NCBI GenBank assembly: GCA_964389685.1
Contig: CAYMFM010000001.1
Location: forward strand, 145,136-209,135
Length of the DNA stretch: 64,000 bases
Direction: 5' to 3'
Source of the DNA: G020353115 sp964389685
GTDB lineage: Bacteria; Bacteroidota; Bacteroidia; Bacteroidales; VadinHA17
In this document: positions 34,407-44,400 of the stretch, piece by piece
Numbering within the stretch: position 1 is the stretch's first letter
Layout of the letters: every line of letters starts with the position of its first letter
Notes under the pieces: generated by a model
Told to the model about the DNA's origin: nothing
What the model saw: only the letters and a program-made list of their open reading frames with translations
Database searches by the model: none
Translations under genes and position numbers: made by a program

Positions 34407-35633
34407 ATGGACTATAAAAAAAGAAATAGCGTATCCGTTTTGATGGTTGGAATCGGAGGGTACGGATTCTATTACCTGAAGAACCTGTTTGAACATTTCA
34501 GTGACGAAGAGATTGAGATGAGCGGTGTGGTTGATCCTTTTGCCGCGAACTCCGGATTATACCGGGAGATAAAGAGACGGAGGATTCCCATTTGTAACTC
34601 CCTTATGGATTTTTACATCAAGGGAGGAAGCGCTGACCTTGTGGTCATTTCTTCTCCATTGCAATATCACATCGAACAGTCCTGTATTGCCCTGATTAAT
34701 GGAGGCAACGTATTGTGCGATAAACCACTCGGTACTGTGATACAGGATATTGATGAACTGTTATTGGCGAGAAAGCAATCGGGCAGATGGGTTATGATTG
34801 GGTACCAGTGGTCCTACTCCAACGCGATCCAGGAGTTAAAAAGGGATATTATTTCCGGACTGTATGGTAAACCCATACGGATGAAATCACTCTGTTTCTG
34901 GCCCCGGGGGAAAGATTATTATGAAAGGAATGAATGGGCCGGAAAGTTAAGGGATGAAAAAGAACGGTGGGTTCTCGATAGTCCCCTGGGAAACGCGATG
35001 GCACATTTCATACACAACCTCTTCTACCTGCTCGGCAGGGAAATGAATGAGAGTGATCAACCGGCCGGGATCCAGGGTGAATGTTACCGAACCTATCCCA
35101 TTCAGAATTACGACACCGGTGTGTTCAGGGCATACACTGCCTGTGGTGTGGAAATCTTGTTTTACGGATCGCACGTTACCGCCTGTGAAAGAGGCCCAAT
35201 GTTTCATCTGGAGTTTGAAGATGGAACCGTTACATTTGGTGATGAACAGGACCGGATCGTCGCTACTACACGGGAGGGGAGGAAGAAAGACTATGGTTCC
35301 CCGGAGGACGATGATCAGTTCCTTAAACTTCACGAAGCAATGAAAGCTGTAAGGGAAGACCGGCCGGTGATTTGTGGTCCGGAAGCAGCTACTGCACAGG
35401 TTCTGTGTATTAATGGAGTCCAGGATTCAGTGGAAGAGATCGCTGCTTTCCCTTTCGATAGACTGGTGATGGATGAACAAAAGGAACGATTCTGGATCGA
35501 TGGTCTCGGTGAAGAGTTGTATGCGTGTTACCGGGACAACAGATTGCCTTCGGAGACAAACCTGCCCTGGGCTGTTCCGGGTAAAATAATCGATTTGAGA
35601 AATTATGTGTACTTTCCCGGAGGGAGAAGATGA
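34407..35633 (+). CDS. Gfo/Idh/MocA family oxidoreductase
   Basis: The 408-aa cytoplasmic protein has a Rossmann fold with SVLMVGIGGYGFYYLKNL (GxGxxG), SGVVDPFAAN, DLVVISSPLQYHIEQSCIALINGGNVLCDKPLG (conserved lysine region, CDKP) and the C-terminal dimer domain with PLGNAMAHFIHNLFYLL replacing the usual GxHxxD. It starts directly after the stop of the GH38 gene with no gap, so both are coupled. This suggests that mannose or a modified sugar set free by GH38 is oxidised or isomerised by a NAD(P)-linked step, though the reaction is inferred. Length is normal for the family. Confidence 0.88.
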   Translation: MDYKKRNSVSVLMVGIGGYGFYYLKNLFEHFSDEEIEMSGVVDPFAANSGLYREIKRRRIPICNSLMDFYIKGGSADLVVISSPLQYHIEQSCIALINGGNVLCDKPLGTVIQDIDELLLARKQSGRWVMIGYQWSYSNAIQELKRDIISGLYGKPIRMKSLCFWPRGKDYYERNEWAGKLRDEKERWVLDSPLGNAMAHFIHNLFYLLGREMNESDQPAGIQGECYRTYPIQNYDTGVFRAYTACGVEILFYGSHVTACERGPMFHLEFEDGTVTFGDEQDRIVATTREGRKKDYGSPEDDDQFLKLHEAMKAVREDRPVICGPEAATAQVLCINGVQDSVEEIAAFPFDRLVMDEQKERFWIDGLGEELYACYRDNRLPSETNLPWAVPGKIIDLRNYVYFPGGRR

Positions 35634-35669
35634 AGAGATTTTCCGATTTTTTAATACGTAATAAACTGT

Positions 35670-35717
35670 CCCCTTTTTTGAAAAGGGGGTGTCCGCCAGC
35701 TGGCGGACGGGGGATTC
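35670..35717. repeat. CCCC-T-rich hairpin repeat with GTCCGCCAGCTGGCGGAC insert
   Basis: CCCCTTTT..AAAAGGGGG (35670-35689) is followed by a perfect 18-bp palindrome GTCCGCCAGCTGGCGGAC (35691-35708) and then GGGGGATT. In the related copy at 21004-21038 the palindrome is replaced by ATAAA. A diverged palindrome of the same sequence lies at 51563-51580. Confidence 0.7.
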
Positions 35718-35741
35718 CCTAAACAACAATGATTCGGCAAC

Positions 35742-36752
35742 ATGACCCGCAAAACCCTGGTACAAAAAACGCTGGAATTTGATTCCCCTGAACGAATCCC
35801 ACGACAGATCTGGATTCTTCCCTGGGCGGATGATCATTATCCGGATTTTACCCAACGATTACGAATGACATTTCCCGATGATGTTGTGCAGACACCGGTT
35901 TACTATAGAAAGCCACCTGTGATATCTGGAAATAAATATAAATCGGGGTATTACGTGGATGAATGGGGTTGTGAGTTCAAAAACATTCATGAAGGGTTGA
36001 TGGGTGTGGTTCAGAAACCACTCATTGCAGATCCGATGCATTACCATGATTTGAAAACTCCAGAAACTATTCTGACCCTTGATGTTGAAGAAATCAAACG
36101 GTTTTGCAAATACACGGACCAGTTTACCCTGGCAGGAAATTTTCAGCGTCCTTTTGAACGGTTTCAATTCATAAGAACGATGGAATTGGCATTCATGGAC
36201 CTGGCTGTGGAACCTCCGGGATTGAAAGAACTGTTGAATGTCATCCATCAGCACTACTGCAAAGAGGTAGAATCGTGGGCAGAAACGCCCGTGGATGCGA
36301 TCTATCTGATGGATGATTGGGGAACGCAACATGGCTTGATCACCTCTCCGGACATCTTCAGGAAATATTTCAAGCCGATGTACAAAGAGTATGTTGAAAT
36401 TGCAAAACAGTATGGGAAATATGTATTCATGCATTCCGACGGAGCAATCAGTGAGATAATCCCTGACCTCATCGAGCTTGGAATTGACGCATTGAATTCG
36501 CAATTATTCTGTATGAATATCCAGGAGTTGGCCGAAAAACATAGCGGTAAACTCACATTCTGGGGTGAAATAGACCGTCAGCATATGCTTCCGGATTGCA
36601 GTCAGGAAGAGATTGAGCATGCTGTTTATCAACTGTTTCAATTGTTCTACAAGAAGGGAGGAGTGATCGCACAGTGTGAGTTTGGACCGGGAGCCAAACC
36701 GGAAAATGTCTGGACGGTATTTGAAACCTGGAACAGACTCACCCACGAATAA
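35742..36752 (+). CDS. Uroporphyrinogen decarboxylase-like (UroD) methyltransferase
   Basis: The 336-aa cytoplasmic protein is of the UroD superfamily in the branch of corrinoid methyltransferases rather than haem synthesis: it lacks the HemE N-terminal RQAGR motif and shows VFMHSDGAISEIIPDLIELGIDALNSQLF, then LTFWGEIDRQHMLP and EFGPGAKPENVWTVFETW. Zn-binding residues in MtaA/MtbA-like enzymes lie in the H-x-D and C-x-F region; a C is in IAQCEFGPG here. A corrinoid protein is encoded 4 kb downstream (40788), so transfer of a methyl group between a substrate, a corrinoid and a carrier is proposed. ROK kinase follows 13 bp later. Substrate unknown. Confidence 0.8.
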   Translation: MTRKTLVQKTLEFDSPERIPRQIWILPWADDHYPDFTQRLRMTFPDDVVQTPVYYRKPPVISGNKYKSGYYVDEWGCEFKNIHEGLMGVVQKPLIADPMHYHDLKTPETILTLDVEEIKRFCKYTDQFTLAGNFQRPFERFQFIRTMELAFMDLAVEPPGLKELLNVIHQHYCKEVESWAETPVDAIYLMDDWGTQHGLITSPDIFRKYFKPMYKEYVEIAKQYGKYVFMHSDGAISEIIPDLIELGIDALNSQLFCMNIQELAEKHSGKLTFWGEIDRQHMLPDCSQEEIEHAVYQLFQLFYKKGGVIAQCEFGPGAKPENVWTVFETWNRLTHE

Positions 36753-36765
36753 CGATCGGAAAGAA

Positions 36766-37683
36766 ATGGCAGAAAAATATGTCATTGGCATTGACCTGGG
36801 GGGTACAAAAGTGGAAGCCTGCCTGATGGATTCACGCCGCAAGGTGCTGTCCAGACACCGGGTTTTATCCCAACCCCGGAAAGGATTGGACCAGGTTATC
36901 AGGAATATTCAAACCGTTGTTAAAGCGGTTTCAAAGAACTACCCGATTGAAGCGATCGGTATGGGTACACCGGGCACCCACGAACCGGTGGAGGATGTGT
37001 TACACGGATCACCCCACACCCCGGTTTATGAATTACCGGGATTTATGGGCAGGGTAAGGGCGCAATTTAACCTTCCCCTTCTGGTGGAAAACGATGCCAA
37101 TTGCCTTGCACTGGCTGAGTATTTTGGGAACTATGAGGAAAAATATTCCTATGTCTTAGCCGTTATCATTGGAACCGGTATGGGATATGGACTGATCCTG
37201 GATAAAAAATTATACCGTGGGATGCATGGAGCTGCAGGTGAAATAGGTCATACCACCATCGATTACCGGGGGAGGAAATGTGAGTGTGGACGGTTAGGGT
37301 GTGCTGAAGCGTATCTCTCCGGACCCAGCCAGTGTAGAAGATATCATGAAATCAGTGGAGAAAAAAAGTCACTTCAACAGATTTGGGAATTATACCAGGG
37401 AGGAGATCCCGGAGCCACCGCCCTGTTCGAGGAGAGTTGCGAGATCATGGCACAGGTATTTGCCAATGTGGTCAATGCATTTGACCTGGAAGCAATTATC
37501 CTGGGGGGAGGAGTATCGAATATTCCCATCTGGTATGAGAATGTTCCACCCATCATGAGGCAATCCTTTTTTGGCCCTCCCAGAGGAGAAATCCCTGTTT
37601 TGAAAGCCAGAATGGGTGATTCAGCAGGAGTGCTGGGAGCAGCTTATCTTGCTCTGAGGGAGCTGGGGGAAATGAGCTTTTAA
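36766..37683 (+). CDS. ROK-family sugar kinase
   Basis: Start 36766 (MAEKYVIGIDLGGTKVEA) is preceded by GGAAAG and gives 305 aa; the longer reading starts inside the UroD gene. ATP-binding GIDLGGTK, VENDANCLALAEYFG (catalytic D in ENDAN), IGTGMGYGLI, and the zinc motif CECGRLGCAE are all present, so it is a kinase and not a repressor (no helix-turn-helix). ROK kinases phosphorylate glucose, fructose, mannose, N-acetyl sugars or KDG analogues. Located after GH38, Gfo/Idh/MocA and UroD genes, it could trap a released hexose. It belongs to the same run of genes as the UroD protein, 13 bp apart. Confidence 0.9.
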   Translation: MAEKYVIGIDLGGTKVEACLMDSRRKVLSRHRVLSQPRKGLDQVIRNIQTVVKAVSKNYPIEAIGMGTPGTHEPVEDVLHGSPHTPVYELPGFMGRVRAQFNLPLLVENDANCLALAEYFGNYEEKYSYVLAVIIGTGMGYGLILDKKLYRGMHGAAGEIGHTTIDYRGRKCECGRLGCAEAYLSGPSQCRRYHEISGEKKSLQQIWELYQGGDPGATALFEESCEIMAQVFANVVNAFDLEAIILGGGVSNIPIWYENVPPIMRQSFFGPPRGEIPVLKARMGDSAGVLGAAYLALRELGEMSF

Positions 37684-37764
37684 ATAACGTCCATCGTTTG
37701 TCGATAACGGAAACAAAACGACCGACGTTTAACGACCAACGACCCGGGTTTCGTAACCAAATAC

Positions 37765-37786
37765 CCCTGCCTGCCGGCAGGCAGGG
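37765..37786. repeat. 22-bp perfect palindrome, TGCCTGCCGGCAGGCA family
   Basis: This copy has the core TGCCTGCCGGCAGGCA extended by three matched bases on each side (CCC..GGG). It lies in the 129-bp gap before the heparinase-like gene. Other copies are at 17607, 40160 and, diverged, 9661, 12146 and 62859. Confidence 0.7.
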
Positions 37787-37812
37787 AATAACGAATCAAA
37801 AACCATCATATC

Positions 37813-40125
37813 ATGAAAAAATTTACATTCATTTCCTTGTTCATGCTCTTTTTCACTACAGCATCCTTTTCCCAGTCCCCCGACCCCATCCCCATGGACC
37901 AATACCTGGAGTTTGCCAGGAAATCGGCTGACTGGACGTGGGAAAATATGGATTCATTAATGGCGGCCTGGCGAGAAACACTCGATCCGTTGAGTGTTTT
38001 TGGATACCGTCCCCCCGGACGGATCCTGGAGATGGCAACCATCTATGCAACGTTGTATGAAAAGGAAGAAAAGGAGGAATATGCCGAAAGGGCTAAAAAG
38101 ATCTTGCTGATCTATGATGATTTCAAAAAGGAATACCCGGAAGAAGCGGTCCAGAAGCGCCCGGATTATGGGAACGGAGTACCGGCTCTTCCCGATTTCT
38201 TTACCACCATGCGGTATGCACGACCTTATGAAATCCTGAAAAGACTCGGATACCTGAATAAAAAAGAGCAGGAAAAGATTGATGAAGTGATCGCACACAG
38301 CATGGATTACCTCCTTCAAACACAGGAATGGGGGCCCATGAACCGGACTGCCCTTCGGGCAGAAGCGCTGGCCTGGTCAATCCGTGCAGTACCAAACCAT
38401 CAAAAAACACCAACCTGGAAGATGACTGAACAGGCTCTGGGTTTTGATAACTGGGGGAATTGGGAGATTGAAGATGCCACCATCTATCATGGTGTATGGC
38501 TCTATGCCCTGCTCGGTTATGCCGATGCCAAAAATAGGGTGGAGGAGCTTTTTAAAACCCCGGAGATGTATTATTATGCCCACTATTTCCTTCAGCTGAT
38601 GTCTCCTGACGGGATGATACCCGACTTCGGTGATGCAACCTTGCATTCAAACTGGAACCGGTACCTGGTCTACTTTGAAGCAGCAGCAAACATCTATCGA
38701 AATCCGGAATTGAAATGGGCCGCTGCCGTAATCGCAAGGAAGTTCATCGATTTTGACCGGATAGAGAATACAGGATTAGCCTATATGTTACTCGATTGTT
38801 ACCGTTATGGCACGGATGATGTCAAACCCAGAGTACCGGAAAACTTAAGTAGCGAAGTGATGGAAGATGTGCAGGGCAAGAAGATCGTTTTCCGGAATGG
38901 ATGGACACCGGAATCTACCTATATGCTGTTAAACTATAGGGATGAGGGAGATGGAGGATTGCTGTTCAGAGATTACCTGCGCGATGTCATACCGGTAGAA
39001 GAGGAAAAAATGACCCATGGACATGCCGATGAAAACAGCATCGTCCTGCTGATGAAGAACGGATCGGTGTTGCTGCATGACGGAGGTTACCGGGATTTTA
39101 TGCCGAGCGGACCCTACGGAGCCTATCGCCAGGACTACTTCCATAACCGGTTGTGTGTGCGGCAGGAAAAAATATTTATGGGACAGAAAGAGGGTGAATG
39201 GAGATACAGCCCAACCGATCATCCGGAAATACCCGGACAACCGGTACTCGATTTTCTTCATAACGCCGGATCATACCGGATCATCAGAACACAGAAAATC
39301 GATTTTCTTACTTTCCCCGATTTTGACTACAGCCGAACCCGGTTGATCGATGAAAAACTGGGCTATGAATGGGACAGGGTCATTACCTATATTAAGGATC
39401 CTGAAATGGTTGTGGTGTTTGACATCGTGAAAGCCCGGGTTGAGGAGTTCTTTACAGCAGCAAACCTCTGGCATACCCGGGAGATAATAAAACAGGGAAA
39501 TCACTGGTACGATACCCGGTATGATTCCATCGGGAACCTGAAACTCAATGCAAATACCAACCTGCTGATCCACTTTCCAAAATCACATTTCCGGATCGAA
39601 CAAACGGAAATGGCAAAACGGTATTACCAGGCTGAATGGGTGATATCGGAAACAACAGGACAACATTTTGAATTGGGACAAACCATTGGGTTTGTGACCG
39701 TTTTGATACCCCATCCACACACAGAACCGCCTGAAAACCTGATTTCTCAAATCCGGTATATCGGATCCGAATCCACTGGAAAGGGAATGTCGGTTGAGAT
39801 CCGGAAAGGAGACCGGGTCATTCACGTCGGTGTGAAGAATGACCTTCGAATGGATATGTTCCGGGATTATCGCAGACCGAAATATACCTATGAATCGGGC
39901 AAAATTAGCTACGGACCGTTTGAAACCAACGGAGATTTTTTCTATACCGAGCGAAAGGGCGACATCCTCAATTTTACCGTGGTGAACCTGACAAAAGCGT
40001 TTTACCAGGATCAGGTACTGTATGAACAGCAATCCGGCTATTTCGGACTGGCTTTTGATGGCAGTGCAGATGTTTCAGGATTAGGCAAGGCAAGGTATTG
40101 GAGAAACAAAATGAAGGTTGAATGA
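37813..40125 (+). CDS. Secreted heparinase II/III-like polysaccharide lyase
   Basis: The 770-aa protein has a signal peptide (MKKFTFISLFMLFFTTASFSQ). Residues about 25-350 form an (alpha/alpha) toroid: ILEMATIYATLYEKEEKEEYA, LPDFFTTMRYARPYEIL, NRTALRAEALAWSIRAV, YYYAHYFLQLMSPDGMIPDFGDA. The next block contains the diagnostic heparinase II/III motif MTHGHADENSIVLLMKNGSVLLHDGGYRD (catalytic His region), then a beta-sandwich to the end. It would cut uronic-acid polysaccharides in the periplasm or at the surface. The family call is good, the substrate is not known; alginate, heparin-like or ulvan-type chains are options. It is transcribed with the upstream ROK gene or alone. Confidence 0.8.
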   Translation: MKKFTFISLFMLFFTTASFSQSPDPIPMDQYLEFARKSADWTWENMDSLMAAWRETLDPLSVFGYRPPGRILEMATIYATLYEKEEKEEYAERAKKILLIYDDFKKEYPEEAVQKRPDYGNGVPALPDFFTTMRYARPYEILKRLGYLNKKEQEKIDEVIAHSMDYLLQTQEWGPMNRTALRAEALAWSIRAVPNHQKTPTWKMTEQALGFDNWGNWEIEDATIYHGVWLYALLGYADAKNRVEELFKTPEMYYYAHYFLQLMSPDGMIPDFGDATLHSNWNRYLVYFEAAANIYRNPELKWAAAVIARKFIDFDRIENTGLAYMLLDCYRYGTDDVKPRVPENLSSEVMEDVQGKKIVFRNGWTPESTYMLLNYRDEGDGGLLFRDYLRDVIPVEEEKMTHGHADENSIVLLMKNGSVLLHDGGYRDFMPSGPYGAYRQDYFHNRLCVRQEKIFMGQKEGEWRYSPTDHPEIPGQPVLDFLHNAGSYRIIRTQKIDFLTFPDFDYSRTRLIDEKLGYEWDRVITYIKDPEMVVVFDIVKARVEEFFTAANLWHTREIIKQGNHWYDTRYDSIGNLKLNANTNLLIHFPKSHFRIEQTEMAKRYYQAEWVISETTGQHFELGQTIGFVTVLIPHPHTEPPENLISQIRYIGSESTGKGMSVEIRKGDRVIHVGVKNDLRMDMFRDYRRPKYTYESGKISYGPFETNGDFFYTERKGDILNFTVVNLTKAFYQDQVLYEQQSGYFGLAFDGSADVSGLGKARYWRNKMKVE

Positions 40126-40787
40126 TTCGCCATAGGCGTGCCTGCGGCAAAGGATGCCTTGCCTGCCGGCAGGCATGATGGATGAAGGAGTTGATTGGGA
40201 GACGTTGTGACTTTGAGACTGTGAGAGGAAGAGTGATGAGTAGTGAGATCCGCCTTCGTTACCTCCTTCGTTAGAACTACGGAGGTCAAGAAAACTACGG
40301 CGGACAAGGATGAGTTGTGAGTAGAAATAGTTGCTGGGTCCTCGGTCCTGGGTACTGGGAAAAGAAATGATTAGTGAGATAGGAGTTACGAGATACACCT
40401 GCCTGGTCGGCATACAGAGGTTAAAAGTTACAGGGAATTAGAAGGGAGGACAAGGGAGTATATGGTTAGAATAAATAAATTAGCCCCAGCGGGGCGATGT
40501 GTCTTTAGCCCAGGGTTACGCCGATACAACGGTCCAACTGCCTGGTAATTCTTCGGGAAAGCCTTCCCTGGACCGAAAAGCACCAGGCATTGAAACGAAG
40601 AGAGGGGGAGCCTTAGAGACTAAGAGAATGAGGATGGCTGAACGGGTCCGCAAAAATGACTACACAAAACAACCCCGCTCCGTAGGTGCTGAACCACTTG
40701 CACAATATATTTTGAGATAGATAAAATAAAATCCTATTTTTGATTTTTTAAAAAATCAAGTCATATAGCACCTAACTGCAATACATT
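40126..40787. repeat. 662-bp gap with nested repeats, no gene
   Basis: I find no supported gene. It carries an inverted copy of the 17607 repeat with palindrome TGCCTGCCGGCAGGCA (40160-40175), a nested pair at about 40248-40306 in which CCTCC..GGAGG sits inside CCGCC..GGCGG with related sequence (TTCGTTA..AACTACGG), the hairpin GCCCC-AGC-GGGGC (40483-40495), an inverted TGCCTGG/CCAGGCA pair (about 40539-40594) and a GCTCC hairpin (near 40677). A 73-aa frame at 40499-40720 lacks family features and overlaps these repeats. Confidence 0.65.
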
Positions 40788-41450
40788 ATGAGCGACCTTC
40801 TTGTACGATTAGCCCACTGTGTGGAACATGGTAAGATCAATAAAGCATCTCCCTATCCCCCCGAAATGAAGGGGGAAGATGGAGCGGATGAGCTGACTGC
40901 GCAGGCATTGAAGGAAGGGATATCCCCGCAGGATATTCTTTCCAAAGCATTTGAAGTGGGGATGGAACGGGTGGGTAAAAAGTTTGCGGAAAACAAAGTT
41001 TTTGTTCCGCAATTGCTGATGTCGGCAAAAGCAATGACGACTGCTATGGAGCACATCAAACCCTTTTTCCAGGCCGGGGATGTGAAACGAAAAGGAGTGT
41101 TCGTTATAGGAACCGTAAAGGGGGATTTACACGATATCGGGAAAAACCTGGTAGCTATGATGGTCGAGGGGAATGGCTGGGAAGTGATTGACCTGGGTGT
41201 GGATGTTGGTGTTGACAGGATCATGGAACAGCTGGATAAACATCGTGGCGCTGCCGTGGGTATGTCAGCATTGCTTACCACAACCATGGTGAACATGGAA
41301 GGTGCGATAATAGAGATTAAAGAAAAATACCCGGAAACAAAGATACTGGTCGGAGGTGCCCCTCTGACCACAGATTATTGCAGGAAGATCGGGGCAGATT
41401 TTTACTCCCCTGATCCGCAGGGAGCAGTAGAGTATTTGAACTCACTTTAA
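40788..41450 (+). CDS. Corrinoid (B12-binding) protein of methyltransferase system
   Basis: The 220-aa cytoplasmic protein has the two domains of MtaC/MttC-type corrinoid proteins. The N-terminal helical cap (about 1-95) ends LSKAFEVGMERVGKKFAENKVFVPQLLMSAKAM. The Rossmann-like domain has the cobalt-ligand motif DLHDIGKNL (H115; DxHxxG), then VGMSALLTTTM (SxL) and ILVGGAPLT (GG). These are all the residues needed to hold a cobamide in base-off form. It would accept a methyl group from a methylated substrate and pass it on to a carrier, likely with the UroD-like protein at 35742. No activase or cobalamin riboswitch was seen nearby. The gene next downstream is the CotH protein. Confidence 0.9.
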   Translation: MSDLLVRLAHCVEHGKINKASPYPPEMKGEDGADELTAQALKEGISPQDILSKAFEVGMERVGKKFAENKVFVPQLLMSAKAMTTAMEHIKPFFQAGDVKRKGVFVIGTVKGDLHDIGKNLVAMMVEGNGWEVIDLGVDVGVDRIMEQLDKHRGAAVGMSALLTTTMVNMEGAIIEIKEKYPETKILVGGAPLTTDYCRKIGADFYSPDPQGAVEYLNSL

Positions 41451-41475
41451 CCGGATTCCGGGAAGGTTTAATTTT

Positions 41476-44400
41476 ATGACATTGAAACAGGGTAACAGCG
41501 TTTGTTGGATCCTGGTATTGATTATCTGGTATTCCATTACTGCAAGTACCTCCGCCCAGGAGATTGTGATTAATGAGGTAATGCCTGCCAACTCCGTGAC
41601 AATTCCGGATGAGGATGAAGAATTCTCCGACTGGATTGAGTTGTTCAATGCAGGCACAGATCCGGTGCAGTTGCATCATTATGGACTGTCCGATATCGAT
41701 TCGACCTTCCCGAAATGGACCTTCCCGGAAATGGTGTTAGATCCCAATGATTTTATTGTGGTCTTTGCTTCTGGAAAAGACAGGACTGAACCTTCGCTGT
41801 ACTGGCAGACCATCATTAACTGGGGGAATGAATGGAAATACCTTGTCCCGACACAGGAACCCCCTGCCGGTTGGAATACCATCACTTTCGATGACCAGAA
41901 CTGGGATTCAGGGAAAAGTGGATTCGGATACGGTGATAACGATGACTCAACCCTGATTACCGCTACAATGTCTTGCTATATCAGGAAGAAATTCCTGATC
42001 GAGGATACAAGTCACCTGGAAGATGCCATTCTTCATATGGATTACGATGACAGTTTTGTGGCGTATCTGAATGGAGAGGAAATCGCACGGGGAAACATTG
42101 GGATCCCTGGAATACCCCCTGCGTTTGATCAGGGGGCGGATAATTATGATCACGAAGCCCTTATTTACCGGGGATTGCCACCGGAATCCTTCACCATCGA
42201 TTCCCTGCACAACCTGATCAGGGAGGGGGAGAACGTGCTTGCCATCCAGGTACATAATCACAGCATTGGCTCGTCGGACCTGACAGCCATTCCATTCCTC
42301 AGTATCGGATCGAAAATTAACCCCGGAACGACCCACCCGGTCCCTCCGGTTTTGCACATAAACTCACCTTTATTGCATACGAACTTCAGGCTGGATGCTG
42401 AAGGAGAGACGGTATATCTCTATGATCCGTCGAACAGTATCATTGACAGCATTGCCTTCGAACGGATGTATACTGACATTTCCGGCGGAAAATACCCCGA
42501 CGGATCCGGTAGCTTGTTCTATTTCCAACAAGCCACCCCGGGAGAGCCAAACCTGACGAAAACCTACTCCTCGATCTCCGGGGAGCCCTATTTTTCTGTA
42601 CCCGGTGGACTTTTCAGTACAACACTGTCCATTTACCTGACCGGTTTTGAACCGGACGATACTATATATTTCACCACCGATGGGAGCGAACCAACCATCT
42701 ACTCACAAAAATATACCGGAGGAATACCCATACAATTCACCACCGTGCTGAGGGCGAGGATCCTGGAACACGGAAAAATTCCCGGTCACGTGGTATCCCA
42801 CACCTACCTGATCAATATCCAGAACACATTGCCGGTAATTTCACTGACTACATCCCCTGAAAACCTGTGGGATTACTACGACGGGATGTACGTAATGGGA
42901 CCAAATGCTTCCCAGGATTTTCCCCATTTTGGCGCCAATTTCTGGCAGGATTGGGAAAAACCGGTACATATTGAACTGTTCGAACCGGACGGGGAACGTG
43001 GCTTTTCAATCGATGCCGGCATGAAGATATTCGGAGGATGGAGCCGGGGATTCCCGCAAAAATCCCTCTCACTGTTTGCCAGGAGCAAGTACGGCTATGG
43101 AAACATCGATTACCGGATCTTCGGTGAAAAAGATATCGATCAGTTTGAATCCATTATCCTGCGAAATTCAGGAAATGACTGGAACTATTCGATGATGAGG
43201 GATGGGATGATGACGGAATTGGTGAGTAAAATGGATATTGACAAACAGGCGTACCGGCCGGCTGAAATTTACCTGAATGGTGAATACTGGGGAATCCTGA
43301 ACATCCGCGAAAAGGTAAATGAACATTTCATTGCCTCAAACCATGGTGTCGATCCGGATCAGATCGATCTGCTGGAGGGGAACGGGTGGAAAATACAGGG
43401 AAGTTCCGATCACTATTTTTCAATGCTCTATTTCATCGATAACAACGATATGCAACTGGATCAAAACTTTAACGTTGTGAAATCGATGATGGAAACCGAA
43501 AACTTCATCAAGTACCAGATCAGCCAGATCTATTTTGACAACCGGGACTGGCCGGGAAACAACATCAAATTCTGGCGTCCGCAATCAGAAACAGGACGCT
43601 GGCGCTGGATCATGTTTGACACCGATTTTGGATTTGGTATCTGGGATCCGTCAAAATACACGTTCAATACCCTTGCCTATGCCCTTGAACCCAATGGACC
43701 GGATTGGCCAAACCCTCCCTGGGCAACGTTCCTGCTCAGAAAATTGATGGAGAACAACCGGTTCAAAATCGATTTTATTAATTGCTTCGCAGATCACTTG
43801 AATTCAACCTTTCTTCCGGAGAAGGTGAAAAACCATATCCTGACGCTGAAACAGAATATTGAAGAAGAGATGCACGATAACCTGGGTCGATGGGGTGGTA
43901 ACTACAACAACTGGGAGAACGAAATCCAGGTCATGATCAATTTTGGTTTTTACCGGGTTAATTATGTCCGGAATCATATCCGGAATCAATTCAATTTAAA
44001 TGGAACATTTGCCCTGGATCTGGGGGTTAATCCACCCTGTTCAGGCAAAATTAAGGTGAATACCATTATCCCTGAAAGATATCCATGGACAGGGATATAC
44101 TTCGATCGTGTCCCAATTCAATTAACCCCTGTTCCTGAACCCGGATACCGGTTCACCGGATGGACGGGGTCTTCACAATCCGCCGAAACCCCACTCATTC
44201 TGGATGTTTCTACCGATCAACAGATCACGGCAAATTTTGAACCGGATGGCAGTGGACTGCAGTACATCGTTATCAATGAGATCAATTACAATGCACCCGA
44301 TTATTTTGATACAGGTGATTGGATCGAGATCTATAATCGGGGTGATTCCGAAAGAGACCTTACCGGTTGGATCCTGAAAGATTCGGATGATGAACATCAA

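Noticed and set aside
35742..36752. HemE uroporphyrinogen decarboxylase
   Set aside because: No HemE N-terminal arginine motif, and the gene lies among catabolic genes with a corrinoid protein.
40499..40720. 73-aa reading frame before the corrinoid gene
   Set aside because: It overlaps hairpin repeats, has no recognisable family and no promoter or ribosome site.
40700..40787. Cobalamin riboswitch upstream of the corrinoid protein
   Set aside because: No B12-box-like GCCACTG or surrounding fold could be found.
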